A DNA stretch of 64,000 nt from Aulostomus chinensis (GCA_037954235.1 JBBMOA010000003.1:13506723-13570722); one strand, 5' to 3'. Counted from the first letter of the stretch, positions 1 through 11,147 are shown. Made by a program: numbers and translations. Notes: generated by a model from the sequence alone, not told the origin.

Positions 1-480
1 GCCACTGAGAGACCACTCGATACCTCTGAGGTGCCACTGAGAGACCACTCGATACCTCTGAGGTGCCACTGACAGACCACTCGATACCTCTGAGGTGCCA
101 CTGACAGACCACTCGATACCTCTGAGGTGCCACTGACAGACCACTCAATACCTCTGAGGTGCCACTGAGAGACCACTCGATACCTCTGAGGTGCCAGTGA
201 GAGGCCACTTGATCCCACTGAGAGGCCACTCGATCCCACTGAGGTGCCACTAAGAGACCACTCAATACCTCTGAGGTGCCACTGAGAGTCCACTCAATAC
301 CTCTGAGGTGCCACTGAGAGACCACTCGATACCTCTGAGGTGCCACTGAGAGACCACTCGATACCTCTGAGGTGCCACTAAGAGACCACTCAACACCTCT
401 GAGGTGCCACTGAGAGACCACTCAACACCTCTGAGGTGCCAGTGAGAGGCCACTTGATCCCACTGAGGTACCACTCAGAA
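1..480. repeat. 32-bp minisatellite
   Basis: Tandem array with a 32-bp unit that begins gccactgagagaccactcga and ends in the palindrome-like acctctgaggt. About 13 units run at close to regular spacing to roughly position 440. Units differ by a few substitutions (gagaga/gacaga, ctcgata/ctcaata) and some are shortened near 190-250. Copies decay through about 570. The unit length is not a multiple of three, yet one minus-strand frame stays open across the array, so the translation there is a repeat artefact and not a gene. Confidence 0.95.
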
Positions 481-768
481 GCTATTTGATACCACTGTAA
501 TGCCACTGAGTTGCCACTACATGCCAGTAGGCCACCAATGAGGTTCCACCAGATGTCAGTCAGGTACAACTGAGGTGCCTTGGCCCGTTTGAAGACCCTG
601 ACTCTCCAATTTTCCTTTTAACTTCCTACCATCAGAAATAGTTCCAAGCTCTTCATGCTTACTTGAGTGTAGACTAATGCGTCAGTCCCTACAATTTTAC
701 TCTTTTGATATTAGTGGTGGTTGTTGTAGCTTCAGTGCAAGGGACTGGTTAACGAGTGTCAGTGTTAC
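481..768. other. degenerate repeat edge and unassigned spacer
   Basis: The first 100 bases hold decayed versions of the minisatellite unit (fragments such as tgccactgag and ccactgaggt). From about 590 to 768 I see unique sequence with no supported gene. On the minus strand it lies just past the splice donor of the second exon of the rplp0-like copy. I could not find an equivalent of rplp0 exon 5 here. Confidence 0.6.
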
Positions 769-1200
769 CTTGTTGGCCAGCAGTATGTTCCTGACCACCA
801 CCAGATCCACCTTGATGAAGACGATCCCCACGTTTCCTTTAATGTGGGGCAGAAGGCTGTTAAAACATAAAATTGGCCGTTTCAGATTTTAGAATGTAGT
901 TATTAGTGGTGGAAAACTGCGGGGACTCACACAGACAGGGACAGCTGGGAGCAGGATAGTTTTTGCAGGTTGAATGACAACACACACAGGCATAGCTCAA
1001 GGAATCACTCAAACACCAACTCACTTCTCCAGGGCAGGATTGTTCTCCAGGTGGCCACGGATAGCTTTGCGCATCATGGTGTTTTTACCCATCAGCACCA
1101 CAGCCTTGCCACGCAGAGAGAAACGGATGGTCTGCATCTGCTTGGAGCCCACGTTGTCCACACCCACAATGAAGCATTTGTGGTACTCATTCAGATGTCG
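769..1200 (-). pseudogene. partial inverted genomic copy of rplp0 (exons 3 and 4 plus intron)
   Basis: Minus strand, two exon-like blocks. 1200-1025 is 176 nt, exactly the length of rplp0 coding exon 3 at 6104-6279. 856-769 is 88 nt, exactly the length of exon 4 at 6514-6601. Both keep AG acceptors, GT donors, phase and open frame. The first block encodes a peptide beginning RHLNEYHKCF; after residue 16 it is identical to P0 up to NNPALE. The second block is diverged, reading VDLVVVRNI where P0 has EDLTEVRDM. The intron also aligns in part and contains a decayed copy of the intronic snoRNA, so this came from genomic DNA and not from a retroposed mRNA. I found no exon 1, 2 or 5-8 equivalents nearby, so it is most likely a non-functional fragment, but neither exon carries a stop or frameshift. 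Confidence 0.88.
905..1000 (-). ncRNA. decayed H/ACA snoRNA remnant
   Basis: Inside the intron of the rplp0-like fragment. The minus strand keeps the stretch corresponding to tcccagctatccctgtctgt of the rplp0 snoRNAs (here with one change, agctgtccctg) and the preceding cctgcaaa segment. The distal part (gatagccagggacgcaagg) and the closing ACA trinucleotide are not recognisable. It is therefore probably not processed. Confidence 0.6.
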
Positions 1201-2289
1201 CTGTCGAGAGAAGACAACACGTCAGACGAATCATAAGCACATGCACTGCTGACCGCGAGAGCCAATCTGCACCGTTTCAAGTGCTGAAGGTAGAGCGACA
1301 AACAGTGAATGACAACTGCCTGCCTGATGACTGACGGCTCCGCTCTCAGGGGCCGGCCGACTGACTGAAGAACCAGGTGTCACAAGCCAAGGATGAGCAA
1401 GATGGCTTTGAAATTACACAGGGATACATTCTAGGGCTGTCAAGAGATGATAATAAAAAAAATCGAATTAATTACGTTCTTAATAAATTCATGTACATTT
1501 TTCACATGTATCAATTTCGGCCATGACAAACATTTTGTATATTTCAATGTCAATATTTTTTAGAAAATGTGTGAGTATATGAAGAGGTACATTACAGAGG
1601 TCAAAATCTTCTCATCTAATTTAGAGCACGCTTGATGCAAGTAAGGCACATTGCTGCCCTCTGCTGGTTACTTGCATTTCTTTATTTACAAGCTCAATCC
1701 AAACATGAGGTCAAAGCGCAAGGGCCCGAGTATCCATCAATCAATCCATCGTCAAATGCTTATCTGAAATCAGGTTGCAGAAGGCATTATTGATTTTAAT
1801 AATTTTCTATCATTGATTCATCAAAATTAATCTATTTTGCCAGCCCTTGTTTTTGGTGACTTTATTTAGAAAAACAATCTGATTGATCACCGACAAATTA
1901 AGACAATATTTATGTAAAACTAAAGTTCTTGTTATTTTGTTGTTTATTTTTCTCTCATCAAAAATATTAGAATCAAGGGGGGAAAATGCAAAAGCTAAGA
2001 CCACCCACTCAAAGTCCTCCACCTGGGGGGATGCTGGTGTGTATAGATAATTTAACCGTGACTGGATCAGGTTGAGCAGTGGAACAAGCAGGAAACACCA
2101 GTGTTATGCTGTTTAGATTGTGTGACACACACATGATCAGCTGCCCAGCATGAACTACGTTAGAGTTACAAGATATTTTTACACTATCATTCTCGTTTTT
2201 ACTGAAATCTTATTAAAATGACACAAGTGGGATAAAGATACTGGTGTGATGAAGATGTTTTCTGAAAATGGTACTTGATTCACAATTAG
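1201..2289. other. intergenic, AT-rich; CTCF-like site
   Basis: No supported gene. The minus-strand polypyrimidine tract and AG at 1201-1215 form the acceptor of the rplp0-like fragment. A good match to the CTCF core (CCAGCAGAGGGCAG on the minus strand) lies at 1654-1667. The remainder is AT-rich unique sequence with only short chance reading frames. Confidence 0.55.
1654..1667 (-). promoter_or_regulatory. CTCF-like core motif
   Basis: Minus-strand CCAGCAGAGGGCAG fits the vertebrate CTCF core CCASYAGRKGGCRS at every position. Motif matching alone cannot show occupancy. Confidence 0.45.
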
Positions 2290-2659
2290 TCCATCCATTT
2301 TCTACTTGTCCTGTTAAGGGGCGGGGGGGGGGGGGGGGGTCTATCACAGCAGCTCTCAGGTGAGAGGCAGGGTTCACCCTGGACAGGTCACCAGTCCATC
2401 ACAGGGCCAACACACAGAGACAGACAACCATTCACACTCACAGTCACACCTACAGTCAATTTAGAGTATCAATCAGCCTCGTCCTCTCTTGATGTCTTTG
2501 GACTGTGGGAGGAAGCTGGAGTACCAGAGAGAACCCACACAGGAACAGGGAGAACATGGAGACTCAACACAGAAAGACCCCCTTCCTGAGCCGGGATTCA
2601 AACCCAAACCTTCATGCTATGAGGCAACAGTAATAACCACCGCACCACCGTGCTGCCCT
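2290..2659 (-). repeat. tRNA-headed SINE, near full length
   Basis: Same family as the copy at 35300-35692, in reverse orientation. The tRNA-like head is at the right end (minus-strand gggcagcacggtggtgcggt), with box A and box B remnants near 2600-2650. The conserved middle (minus-strand cccacagtccaaagacatca) follows, and the tail carries the ggatgga repeat at 2290-2300. A poly-G run at about 2322-2339 sits in the C/G-rich part of the tail. Any reading frame in this segment is transposon sequence. Confidence 0.85.
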
Positions 2660-3360
2660 CCCTATCTGTCTGTAAGAGATATTGCAGTTTGCCATATTGT
2701 GTTTTTGAACTACATTTTAGTTGTGTCACCCGGATCATTAGGGCCTGAGCCAGAAGGTACTCCAGGCGAAGACCCTATTATTGCTATAACCATTCATCAG
2801 TGTATGCTTCATGTACTTATTTGTATTTAGACTTAGCTCGTCTGGTTTAAACCCGCCACACAACACAAACCCCTTGCATGTGCTAGATAGAACGTGTAAG
2901 GTCATGTTCGATTGTTTGTGTACATGGACAAATACTCACACTGACTTTCGCAAAGTATTTGTACTTCCACTGTCTCTTGTCTCTCTTTTTTGGCATGTTC
3001 GCAGTGTTCCCGCTGATCTCAGAGCTGACCAAGAGCTGTTTTAAAAACAAGGGGAAACCTATTTACCAAAATTAAAGGCTAATGTCAGTGAAGCTAACAG
3101 TCATTAGCTTGAATATCTAATATCGACGGTAACCACTAGCCAGTTCTCCTTAGCGACCGTTAGCATGCTAGCCCCATGAGGGTCGTTGTTGGGCCCCGGG
3201 GCAGTTTGGCTGCTCCAGGTTCGGCTGTCTCTCATCTTATTGCAATGGTATTTCGCAAAGAGAACCATCACATGCAGTTCTCCTGTTTCCCCTTTTTCGC
3301 CCTGAAATTGAAGCCGCAGGTAAGTGGGGAAAAATTTTTACATTTGTACATCGAAAAAAA

Positions 3361-3397
<37 letters not shown>

Positions 3398-3980
3398 CCA
3401 AAATACAGATGCTCATATCCTCATGGTAATTTGCACCTTTAAAAATACCAGACGTTTTAATCTCATTGCAATGCAGAATAACATCTTGATTTCTATCACA
3501 TTATTGTACAGTGAAGGTTTTAACTTCTTTGTTTCTACCATTTCTCAGCTGATTGATGCTAAAATATCAATTTTGATTATTGATTATAACAGTTGACACA
3601 TTCTAGATTCCCACCAAGAATTTCAGACTAACCTTTGGTATTTTGAAAATATTTCAATTTGTGTGTTTTTTTTAATTTTGGGAGATTTTTTTTTTTTGAA
3701 AGAATGTTTTTTTTTCCATCAAGGTCAGCTCTGAACAGAGGGTGATGGTATTCTGTCTCTCTCCCTCTTGATCCCACGTGAGCAAGGTAAGGACGTTGCC
3801 CTTGCCTCGTCTTGACCCTCAGGTTCAAAACTAAAACAAGACGACACGCAAATCAATCTGAAACCAAAATCAAACTTGTGAATTTGTGATTTTATCAATG
3901 AATCAGTTTAAAGAACATGCATATTTGAGCTCCAATGTTGAAACACCTGATTTGCCTACAATGATTTCCTCTCAAGTGGC
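2660..3980. other. intergenic and 3' flank of the F-box gene; TG microsatellite
   Basis: No gene supported. A (TG)n tract of about 32 bases lies at 3363-3394. Poly-T runs occur at 3666-3715. The stretch just below 3981 is expected to contain the 3' UTR of the minus-strand F-box gene. I did not find a canonical AATAAA close by on that strand, so its 3' end is unknown. Confidence 0.5.
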
Positions 3981-5273
3981 TCAATACACCTGACACACAC
4001 ATGAACAAGCCAGTAGGTCTCTTTGACCAGGAGAGGTCTTGACACTAAGTCTGTAGTTTGTGAGAGTTCGGAGCTTGCTGGTGAGCTCAGAGAGTCTTGG
4101 CCGGTTATCAAGAACCTCCAAGGACTTCAGCTCCTTCATCTTGTGAAGGCACAAGAAATCTTTCTCAGGTACATGTTCATGCCGAAGGTTGAGACTTCTG
4201 AGCTGTGGAAATAGTTGCGGAATTTTAGCAGTGAGTGCTCCCAAATGTGAGGGCCAGGGGTCAATGTGGAGGTGCAGGAGATTCGGCAGCTGCGCGGCCA
4301 CGGCTGCCAGGTCCTCTGAGGATATTCCCACAACACAGAGTACAAGCTTGGTCACCGTGGCTGGAAGAGAGCAGACGTATTCCTGAACAGGCGGGCCCTT
4401 GACAATGACCAGGGTTGACAGTCCAGTGAGGTCACTCAGCCAGGCTCTCAGGTCACACCGTAACTCTGCCAGCTGCTGATGTGAGTGTTTATAGAAGACA
4501 GCGAGTGTGTGCAGGTGGGGTACCAGCTTCATCACATCCTCTGGTAACAAGCCATCCTCATAATCAATGAGTTCTAAACTGGACAGAGCTGGAACACCTG
4601 GTGCTGCCCCTATTGGACCTGGCTGGTGGCGACTGTGTGGAGCATACAGTGAAGCCACGGTGGACAGTGACAGGTGTTTCAGCCTAGGCAGGCAGGTTAG
4701 TATGGATTGGATCATCCAACCACACTCCTCAGAGATTCCCATGTGGTGACAAAGCAGAGATGTGAGATTTGTGAATTGGGAGACAGCAGAAAGTAAAGAA
4801 TCCATGGATGTGGAGGGAAACTTGACGTCACAGATGCAGAGGTGAGTAAGCTGCTGGGGTTCATGCACTTTGGCTGCGTCTAGAAGAAGAGAGGTGCAAC
4901 TGTGTCTTAAGGCCAGACGCTTCAAATTCGGGAATGTTCTTAAACAGTCCACACTGTCCTGAGAGCTTTGATCAATGACCACCGTGGTTAAAGTCGGAAG
5001 TGACAGAGCAAGCTGTTTCCAGTTTTTAGGTTTGGTTCGCCTCACCTCCACACTGCGGACCTTTCTACGGCGCAGACTGGCCCAGAACAGACTGTTGTAA
5101 GAGCCATTTCTAAAATCCAGAATCACCGACCAGTCTTTCCAGAGAGATGGGTGGTCCACAAGTTTCTTAAAGTACTTACAAGACGCCCGGACGCTAAATT
5201 TATCGGCTGTAGACAGATGCCCAAAAACGTGGGTCCAGACTTCTGACGGAAGTTGTGGGGGCAGGAATGCCAT
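3981..5273 (-). CDS. single-exon F-box and leucine-rich-repeat protein
   Basis: Uninterrupted 430-aa frame starting with ATG at 5271-5273 and ending TGA at 3981-3983. The N-terminal F-box spans about residues 5-47 (LPSEVWTHVFGHLSTADKF, then ASCKYFKKLVDHPSLWKD). F-boxes bind Skp1 and recruit substrates to SCF ubiquitin ligases. The remainder has irregular leucine-rich repeats (for example FPNLKRLALRH, LTHLCICDV, LPRLKHLSLS, FPQLRSLNLRHE), which in FBXL proteins bind substrate. No signal peptide or membrane segment is seen. The gene appears intronless. It is divergent from rplp0, with about 280 bp between the ATG and the rplp0 transcription start, so the two likely share a promoter. I do not recognise a specific human orthologue, so no symbol is given. 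The substrate is unknown. Confidence 0.88.
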   Translation of the reverse strand: MAFLPPQLPSEVWTHVFGHLSTADKFSVRASCKYFKKLVDHPSLWKDWSVILDFRNGSYNSLFWASLRRRKVRSVEVRRTKPKNWKQLALSLPTLTTVVIDQSSQDSVDCLRTFPNLKRLALRHSCTSLLLDAAKVHEPQQLTHLCICDVKFPSTSMDSLLSAVSQFTNLTSLLCHHMGISEECGWMIQSILTCLPRLKHLSLSTVASLYAPHSRHQPGPIGAAPGVPALSSLELIDYEDGLLPEDVMKLVPHLHTLAVFYKHSHQQLAELRCDLRAWLSDLTGLSTLVIVKGPPVQEYVCSLPATVTKLVLCVVGISSEDLAAVAAQLPNLLHLHIDPWPSHLGALTAKIPQLFPQLRSLNLRHEHVPEKDFLCLHKMKELKSLEVLDNRPRLSELTSKLRTLTNYRLSVKTSPGQRDLLACSCVCQVY

Positions 5274-5552
5274 TTTTTTCCTCTCCCAGCGGATATGCTA
5301 GTAAGCCTTAGTAAGCAAACGTCGGCATTATTTTAGCGAATTTACGGTTCGTTAACGAACAAGGGTAAAAACCTCCGCGTTTGTTACATGAAATTGAGCC
5401 CAAGTCTGTGAAACACAAATCGTGGCATTTTGCCTTTTTGTCAAGTAAGTGATTGGCACGGTTATCATCCAATCGTATTAAACATGACGCCACTAACTCT
5501 GTTGTGATTGGCCACGTACTTGATATAAATACGCCTCTGATCCATGTCACTT
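5274..5552. promoter_or_regulatory. bidirectional promoter of the F-box gene and rplp0
   Basis: Short spacer between two divergent genes. It carries three CCAAT boxes: ATTGG at 5452-5456, CCAAT at 5469-5473 and ATTGG at 5507-5511. These would bind NF-Y, common in bidirectional promoters. A TATA-like tataaat at 5524-5530 lies about 28 bases before a pyrimidine-rich start typical of ribosomal protein genes. The rplp0 side therefore has a focused start; the start on the F-box side cannot be placed. Confidence 0.7.
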
Positions 5553-5582
5553 CCTCTTTCTTTCACGCGACCCTAACGCGAG
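5553..5582 (+). promoter_or_regulatory. rplp0 noncoding exon 1 with 5' TOP motif
   Basis: Begins with a C followed by a run of pyrimidines (cctctttctttc), the 5' terminal oligopyrimidine signal that places ribosomal protein mRNAs under mTOR/LARP1 translational control. It ends at a consensus donor (ag|gtaagc at 5582/5583). The next exon probably begins at 5911 after a good polypyrimidine tract and tag. Confidence 0.7.
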
Positions 5583-5965
5583 GTAAGCCAGTCCGTTTGG
5601 CGCTTTGGTAAGCTAATGGAAAAAGTAAGCTGAGGGATAAATAAGCCTTATTTTATGTTGTTTTGTGTTGGTGAGCGTGTGCCTTCCAAGAATATGTCTC
5701 TGCTGTTCTGGGAATTTGGTTTTTTTTCCCCCGAACAAAAGTGAGGCCTGTGAAACCACCGCTAGCCAATCGTCCCGCTAATGTTAGCTAGAGGTAGCAG
5801 CTGACCACATGTTAATGATGTCAAAACTTGGCATTTTTAATACTGTGATTTGCCGACAGAATCCCGGGACTATGTCATAGAAACCAAATTTGTTTCATTT
5901 TTGTGTGTAGGAACAACCTTGTCTTTAAACCAGCTCCCTAAGCGATCCTTGGTAGCACTGCAAAG

Positions 5966-7951
5966 ATGCCCAGGGAAGACAGGGCTACGTGGAAGTCCAA
6001 CTATTTTATGAAAATCATCGTAAGTCTCTGAATTATAATTCTTTAACTCTTTGTGCATGTGCTAATGGGCTTATTGGAGACCTTACATGTGTTGTGTCTG
6101 TAGCAACTTCTGGATGACTACCCAAAATGCTTCATCGTGGGTGCAGACAACGTGGGCTCCAAGCAGATGCAGACCATCCGTTTCTCTCTGCGTGGCAAGG
6201 CTGTGGTGCTGATGGGCAAAAACACCATGATGCGTAAAGCTATCCGTGGCCACCTGGAGAACAATCCTGCCCTGGAGAAGTGAGTGTACGGCCATTATTT
6301 GCTTTTTGTTTGCATTGTGCAGGATAGTTACAGCTCAGCGTGTTCAGTGCTGCGTTGTCGTTCCCCCTGCAAACAGTAACCTGTTTCCCAGCTATCCCTG
6401 TCTGTCTACATCCCCCGATAGCCAGGGACGCAAGGTTTCAGACATGAAGCATTAGTCCAACATTGTAGACAGACTACCTCTATAAATTTTTAACAAACTT
6501 TGTCGTTTAACAGGCTCCTGCCCCACATTAAAGGAAATGTGGGTTTTGTCTTCACCAAGGAGGATCTGACAGAGGTCAGGGACATGCTGCTGGCCAACAA
6601 GGTGAGCCTGAGAAACTGAAGGGCCACTTAGAACAGACTGCATCTCTTGTGGTGACAGGAACCCAGAAATGCTTTTAACCTATAATTTGTCAATATCAGG
6701 GTTGTGCCACATCCCATACATGCAGGACTGTTACAGTGCAGCTTGCTTGGTGCTGTACTGTCGTTCCCCCTGCAAAAAATAACCTGTTTCCCAGCTATCC
6801 CTGTCTGTCTAAATCCCCTGATAGCCAGGGACGCAAGGTTTCAGACAAATTTTTGAGTGTAACATTGAAACAGGTGCCCTCCACTATTGTAGGCATAGGA
6901 TAGCCCTAGCAAAACACTTCACTCACCTGTTGCTCTTCAATACTCCAGGTGCCTGCAGCTGCCCGTGCTGGAGCCATTGCCCCCTGTGATGTGACGGTGC
7001 CGGCCCAGAACACTGGTCTGGGTCCTGAGAAGACCTCTTTCTTCCAGGCTTTGGGCATCACCACCAAGATCTCCAGGGGGACCATTGAAATCTTAGTGAG
7101 TTTTGATGAACGCTGAGAGGAAATACTTCATTAAAGTGCTGTAATTGTCTTGTTTGGCCAAATGTTTCAGCAAAGGATGAAGGTATCAGCAACTAACCGG
7201 TATTTGTCTCTAGAGTGACGTCAATCTGATCAAGACTGGTGACAAGGTTGGTGCCAGCGAGGCCACGCTGCTCAACATGCTGAACATCTCGCCCTTCTCC
7301 TTCGGACTCATCATCCAGCAGGTGTATGATAACGGCAGCGTTTACAGTCCCGAGGTGCTCGACATCACAGAGGCTTCTCTGCACACCAGGTTCCTGGAGG
7401 TGAGATCAAATACTGGTCTGAAGAGCCATCATTCCAACTAGAACAGGGAGGATCTTGACTTGAACTCGACCTGTTCACTTTGTGCATCATGTCTTTAGGG
7501 TGTGAGGAACATCGCTAGTGTGTGTCTTGAGATCGGCTACCCTACTCTGGCATCTGTGCCCCATTCCGTCATCAACGGCTACAAGAGGGTCCTGGCTGTC
7601 GCCGTGGAGACAGACTACTCCTTCCCCCTGGCAGACAAGGTATGTTTACACCTGAGTTTCAGTGTGGCCTGTCGCCCACCAGGGTCCTGAGTTCTCCTAC
7701 AACTCCTACAATATTACAATATGGTATATACACTTGTGATTGTTTCCAGTTAGTTTTCGATGAGAAACTAATGCTATGTTCTCTTGTGGCAACAGGTTAA
7801 AGCTTTCCTGGCTGACCCGTCTGCTTTTGCTGCTGTGGCAGCACCAGCAGCAGCTGCTGAGACTGCAGCTGCCCCAGCTGCTGCTAAGGAGGAGGTTAAG
7901 GAGGAGTCTGAGGAATCAGATGATGACATGGGCTTTGGTCTGTTTGACTAA
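5966..7951 (+). CDS. rplp0: 60S acidic ribosomal protein P0 (large-subunit stalk base)
   Basis: Seven coding exons: 5966-6019, 6104-6279, 6514-6601, 6949-7095, 7214-7399, 7499-7639, 7796-7951. Together they are 948 nt, or 315 aa, close to the 317 aa of human P0. The start MPREDRATWKSNYF is the conserved P0 start. The N-terminal half is the L10-like rRNA-binding domain. The last exon has the alanine-rich hinge and the acidic tail EESDDDMGFGLFD, the signature shared by P0/P1/P2 that contacts elongation factors. P0 anchors P1/P2 dimers on 28S rRNA at the GTPase centre. All splice sites are GT-AG. Two introns host H/ACA snoRNA candidates. A partial inverted copy lies at 769-1200. Confidence 0.98.
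6313..6447 (+). ncRNA. H/ACA-box snoRNA candidate, copy 1 (rplp0 intron after coding exon 2)
   Basis: Hairpin-hinge-hairpin-tail layout of about 135 nt. Hairpin 1 closes with TGCAGG (6318-6323) paired to CCTGCA (6366-6371). An H box ACAGTA lies at 6373-6378 (consensus ANANNA). Hairpin 2 has an outer AACCT/AGGTT stem and an inner GCTATC/GATAGC stem. ACA is at 6442-6444, three bases before the expected end. H/ACA RNAs guide pseudouridylation and commonly sit in ribosomal protein introns. I cannot assign a target or a SNORA name. Confidence 0.75.
6716..6850 (+). ncRNA. H/ACA-box snoRNA candidate, copy 2 (next rplp0 intron)
   Basis: Clear paralogue of the element in the preceding intron. It shares tgtcgttccccctgcaaa and ctgtttcccagctatccctg, and then gatagccagggacgcaaggt. 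TGCAGG at 6721-6726 pairs with CCTGCA at 6769-6774. An A-rich hinge (about 6774-6780, AAAATA) serves as H box, and ACA is at 6845-6847. The apical part of hairpin 1 differs between the copies while the presumed guide pockets are nearly identical, as expected for two snoRNAs with the same target. Confidence 0.75.
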
Positions 7952-7988
7952 TCGGCAAAAACTACAGTACATGCAAGATCATGACTTT

Positions 7989-7994
7989 AATAAA
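7989..7994 (+). terminator. rplp0 polyadenylation signal
   Basis: AATAAA, 38 bases after the TAA stop. The very short 3' UTR is normal for a ribosomal protein gene. Confidence 0.85.
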
Positions 7995-8700
7995 AAATAT
8001 CAACAGTTCTGTCTGGAATTCATGTCCTGTTCATTAAGTTTGTGTGTTCACCTTTCAGTAGTCAATACAAGTTAAAAGAAGCAGTGGTTCAGAGATTTGA
8101 AGGTTACCTGATCTTGTACTGGTAACTTGGGACTATTTCAAACTGGGGAAGTTTATAAAAAAAAAAAAATCCAAAGGGTTATTTCACTGTGCTACAGAAC
8201 AGTCACCATCCTTGAGCTCTTGTGCAGTGATGTGGAAGTCTTAAGACATTACACCTGCTATTAAATGTTACCATTGTGTGGAAATACTCATGGGTGAAGG
8301 GATTTCTGATCTACAATAGGGGCTCTGAACATCTCAAGTTTCACCAAGCAGTGCTGAAGGACAAAGGCATATGAGTCTACTGATTTAATTGCTTTTCTTC
8401 TGTCAGGCTGGTCTCACCAGACTTAACAGAGAATCTAATCTTTGACACCTTGCTGGAGTCCTACCGCCTGGTAAGCTCCATGTGATGAGTACTTGTTCAT
8501 GAGGCCCAAGCTGGTGTTTTTGTGCCCAAACACGGATACAAGTGTATGTTAATTTTGTTTGTTTTCTCGAAATGACGGATCTTTGTAATTAGTCATGAAT
8601 TTTCACAACAGTGGCTAACATTGACCTTGGCGGAAGCCTGCATTTCCCGATTGGTCCATTTATTAGTAGAACATTTTATTCAGCACGTCTGTTCTTTAGG
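7995..8700. other. intergenic spacer between rplp0 and golga7, with one exon-like block
   Basis: No gene is assigned. 8407-8470 has the look of an internal exon: pyrimidine tract and CAG before it, CTG|GTAAGC after it, and one frame open across its 64 nt. It has no partner exons that I could find. The rest is unique AT-rich sequence. Confidence 0.4.
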
Positions 8701-8780
8701 CTCTTATTCTGTAAACCTCACCGGAAGTGACGGATAGCCTCGGAGGGTGAAGAGACGCAGCAGCCGAGGTGGACACCTCC
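8701..8780 (+). promoter_or_regulatory. golga7 promoter and 5' UTR
   Basis: ccggaagtga at 8721-8730 is a strong ETS/GABP site followed at once by tgacg, a half CRE site. This combination is frequent at TATA-less housekeeping promoters. It lies about 55 bases before the start codon. No TATA box is seen. Confidence 0.55.
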
Positions 8781-11147
8781 ATGATGGCTGAGGTTCGTTA
8801 TTTTATCCTTTTAATCGTGAGTTAATATTTTTGGGTGTACCCTTCAAAGACGTAGTTAAGTTACAAATTTTTGGAGTATTGTCAAACCCCCAAATTTACT
8901 TCCTTTCTCGCTGGATAGACGAGTAGCATTTTTAGCTAACGTGTTATTAGCAAATCCACATAAGATTCGAATTATGTTGGTTATTTCACAACGATTTACT
9001 GTAGCCAGTGTGAACGGGTTGTACAGGTATTTTTTCAGCTGGTATAATTGTTGTGGTTGCTATCTTGATAGTAGTTTGTCAGTGTTGTATGTTAAATTTA
9101 GTATAGTTTTTGTGAGATACCTCTAGACGTGTGCCTGACTGATAAACTCACTTCAGCTAGGTCTGAAGAGTTAGCCAGCTGTGTAGTTGATGCTACCGCC
9201 CTGCCTTTCTGGAAGATAGCGTTACTACTCATATTAATCATTGATTCCTCTTCTAGACCCACAGCTTACAGGACCTCCAGCAGCCAGCTGTCTCCTCTAA
9301 GGTGTTTATCCAGAGAGACTACAGATCAGGAACCATCTGCAAGTTCCAGACCAAGTTTCCTGCTGAACTTGAATCAAGGGTATATAGAGTTGTATGTAAA
9401 AGCTGTCGAATGAATGTTTGAGCATTTTATTTATGTTTAAAATGTGTACGATTTTAGCTGGACAAGCAGCAGTTTGAGGAGACCATCCAGACTCTAAACA
9501 ACCTGTATGCAGAGGCAGAGAAACTTGGGGGGAAGTCCTGCCTGGAGGGCTGCCTGGCCTGCCTCACTGCCTATACCATATTCCTCTGTATGGAGACATA
9601 CTATGAAAAGGTAAACGGTTGTATTTGTTGATTAAACTCAGTTTTTTGTATTTTAAAATATTTCCTCACATCATTTGGATGCTATTCTGACTCTCTGTGT
9701 GCAGGTGTTAAAGAAAATAGCCAAATACATTAAGGACCAAAATGAGAAGATATATGCTCCCAGGGGATTGCTGCTGACAGACCCCATAGAGCGAGGTCTC
9801 AGAGTCGTATCCTTCACTTGGCAAACAAGTAGAGTTATAAAAAGCTTCAGCCGATGTTCTTGTCTACCTGTATGTAGCAGCACGTGAGGTTTTTTCAGGT
9901 ACTTGTGTGCAGTGGTTAGCACTGTCACCTCCCAGTTAGAAGGCTCTGGGTTGAACTTGCTAGCGAGGACCTTTCTGTGTTCTCCATGCCTGTATGGGTT
10001 CTCAGGAGACTCTCAATTGCCTGGAGATGTTAATGGTTGTCAGTCTCTTCATGTCGGGCCTGTGATGGACTGGTAACCTGTCCTGGTCGAAACCAAACTT
10101 GTTTCCAACTATTTTGATAACCAGTTATTTGTCTCCTTTTTTTCTCTTTTGTTTTCTTTTCTTTTTCAAGGCAAAAATGTCAAACATTTACTGATTCCAG
10201 AGTCTTCAATTTAGGTAACTGCCGCTTTACAATGATGCCATACTGTTAGAAGTCTTTTGGTTCCGAATGATTGGATAACAAAACAAACAATTTGACTGAG
10301 TCCCTTTTGGGTTCTGGGAAGTAATAATCAGTGTTTTTCAAATGTTCTTGACAGTTTTTAGGGTAACCAATTTTCAATTAATTGAGACGATAATTGGCAG
10401 ATCAGTCAATGTTTAAAACAGTCAGTTTCAGCCATATTTGCCATAGATGCTGATAATGGATAGATGGGGTAAGGCTCATTCATTGGCTAGTGAAGGTCAA
10501 CATTTTGTCTTTTTTAGTTTAGTTGCTATGATGATTAATATGATTCCCTTTGAATTTTTTCTATTATTATATATTTTAGTCTCCCTCGTTCAATGTGTGC
10601 TCAAGGAGCTGCATGCCTTATTTCGGTACAGCAAATCAAATCATAAATCAATTTTTAGTCAGTCAGATTCCATGTGCTTATATGGAAATATTTCCTGGGC
10701 TCAGTCGCCGTTCATTTAAGTGTCCTTGAGCCAGAGACTGAACCAGTTAATGCTCCAGATGCCGTCAGCATCTGTGCATCAATGAGTGCAAATGTGTTGG
10801 CGCATTAGCACCTTGCATAGCCCCCTCTGCCAACAGTGTATGAATGTGTGTGTGACTGTGTTGAAAAGTGCCTTAAGGGGTCAGCTCTGTATACAAATGC
10901 GATCCACTGCTTATGTCAGTTTGCAAGCTGGGCAGCCGATTGGCTGCTGAACTGCAGCTCTTTTAACGCTGTCTCAAACTTTCATGTCGTCACCTCCATT
11001 CTGGTGTGATCGCTGCTCTTCAAAATCCCAGATATAGACATTTTAGCCGCAACAGCACGGGTTATATAACAACATTTTCCTTAACCTGTGATCCTTTAGG
11101 TTGAAATTACCATCTTTGAAGACAGAAGTATTGGCTCTGGAAGATAA
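8781..11147 (+). CDS. golga7: golgin A7 (palmitoyltransferase accessory protein)
   Basis: Five coding exons: 8781-8792, 9257-9379, 9458-9610, 9705-9806, 11100-11147. The total is 438 nt, or 145 aa (human GOLGA7 is 137 aa). It starts MMAETHSLQDLQ, then the family signatures KVFIQRDY, FQTKFPAELESR, LNNLYAEAEKLGG, LEGCLACLTAYTIFLCMET, NEKIYAPRGLLLTDPIERG and the end EITIFEDRSIGSGR. The cysteine pair in LEGCLACL is the known palmitoylation site. GOLGA7 (GCP16) partners the Golgi DHHC9 enzyme that palmitoylates Ras. The short tail without a glycine/serine-rich extension favours golga7 over golga7b. The start has ATG ATG in tandem; the first is used here. Confidence 0.95.
9807..11099 (+). other. 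golga7 last intron
   Basis: Starts gtatcc and ends ctttag. It holds a diverged SINE at 9899-10090. Otherwise I see unique AT-rich sequence without any supported exon. Confidence 0.7.
9899..10090 (+). repeat. diverged tRNA-headed SINE copy
   Basis: Recognisable from cagtggttagcactgtcacc at the head and from gtgatggactggtaacctgt near the end. It matches the copies at 17028 and 35300 in order but is much more diverged and has internal deletions, so it is an old insertion. Confidence 0.7.
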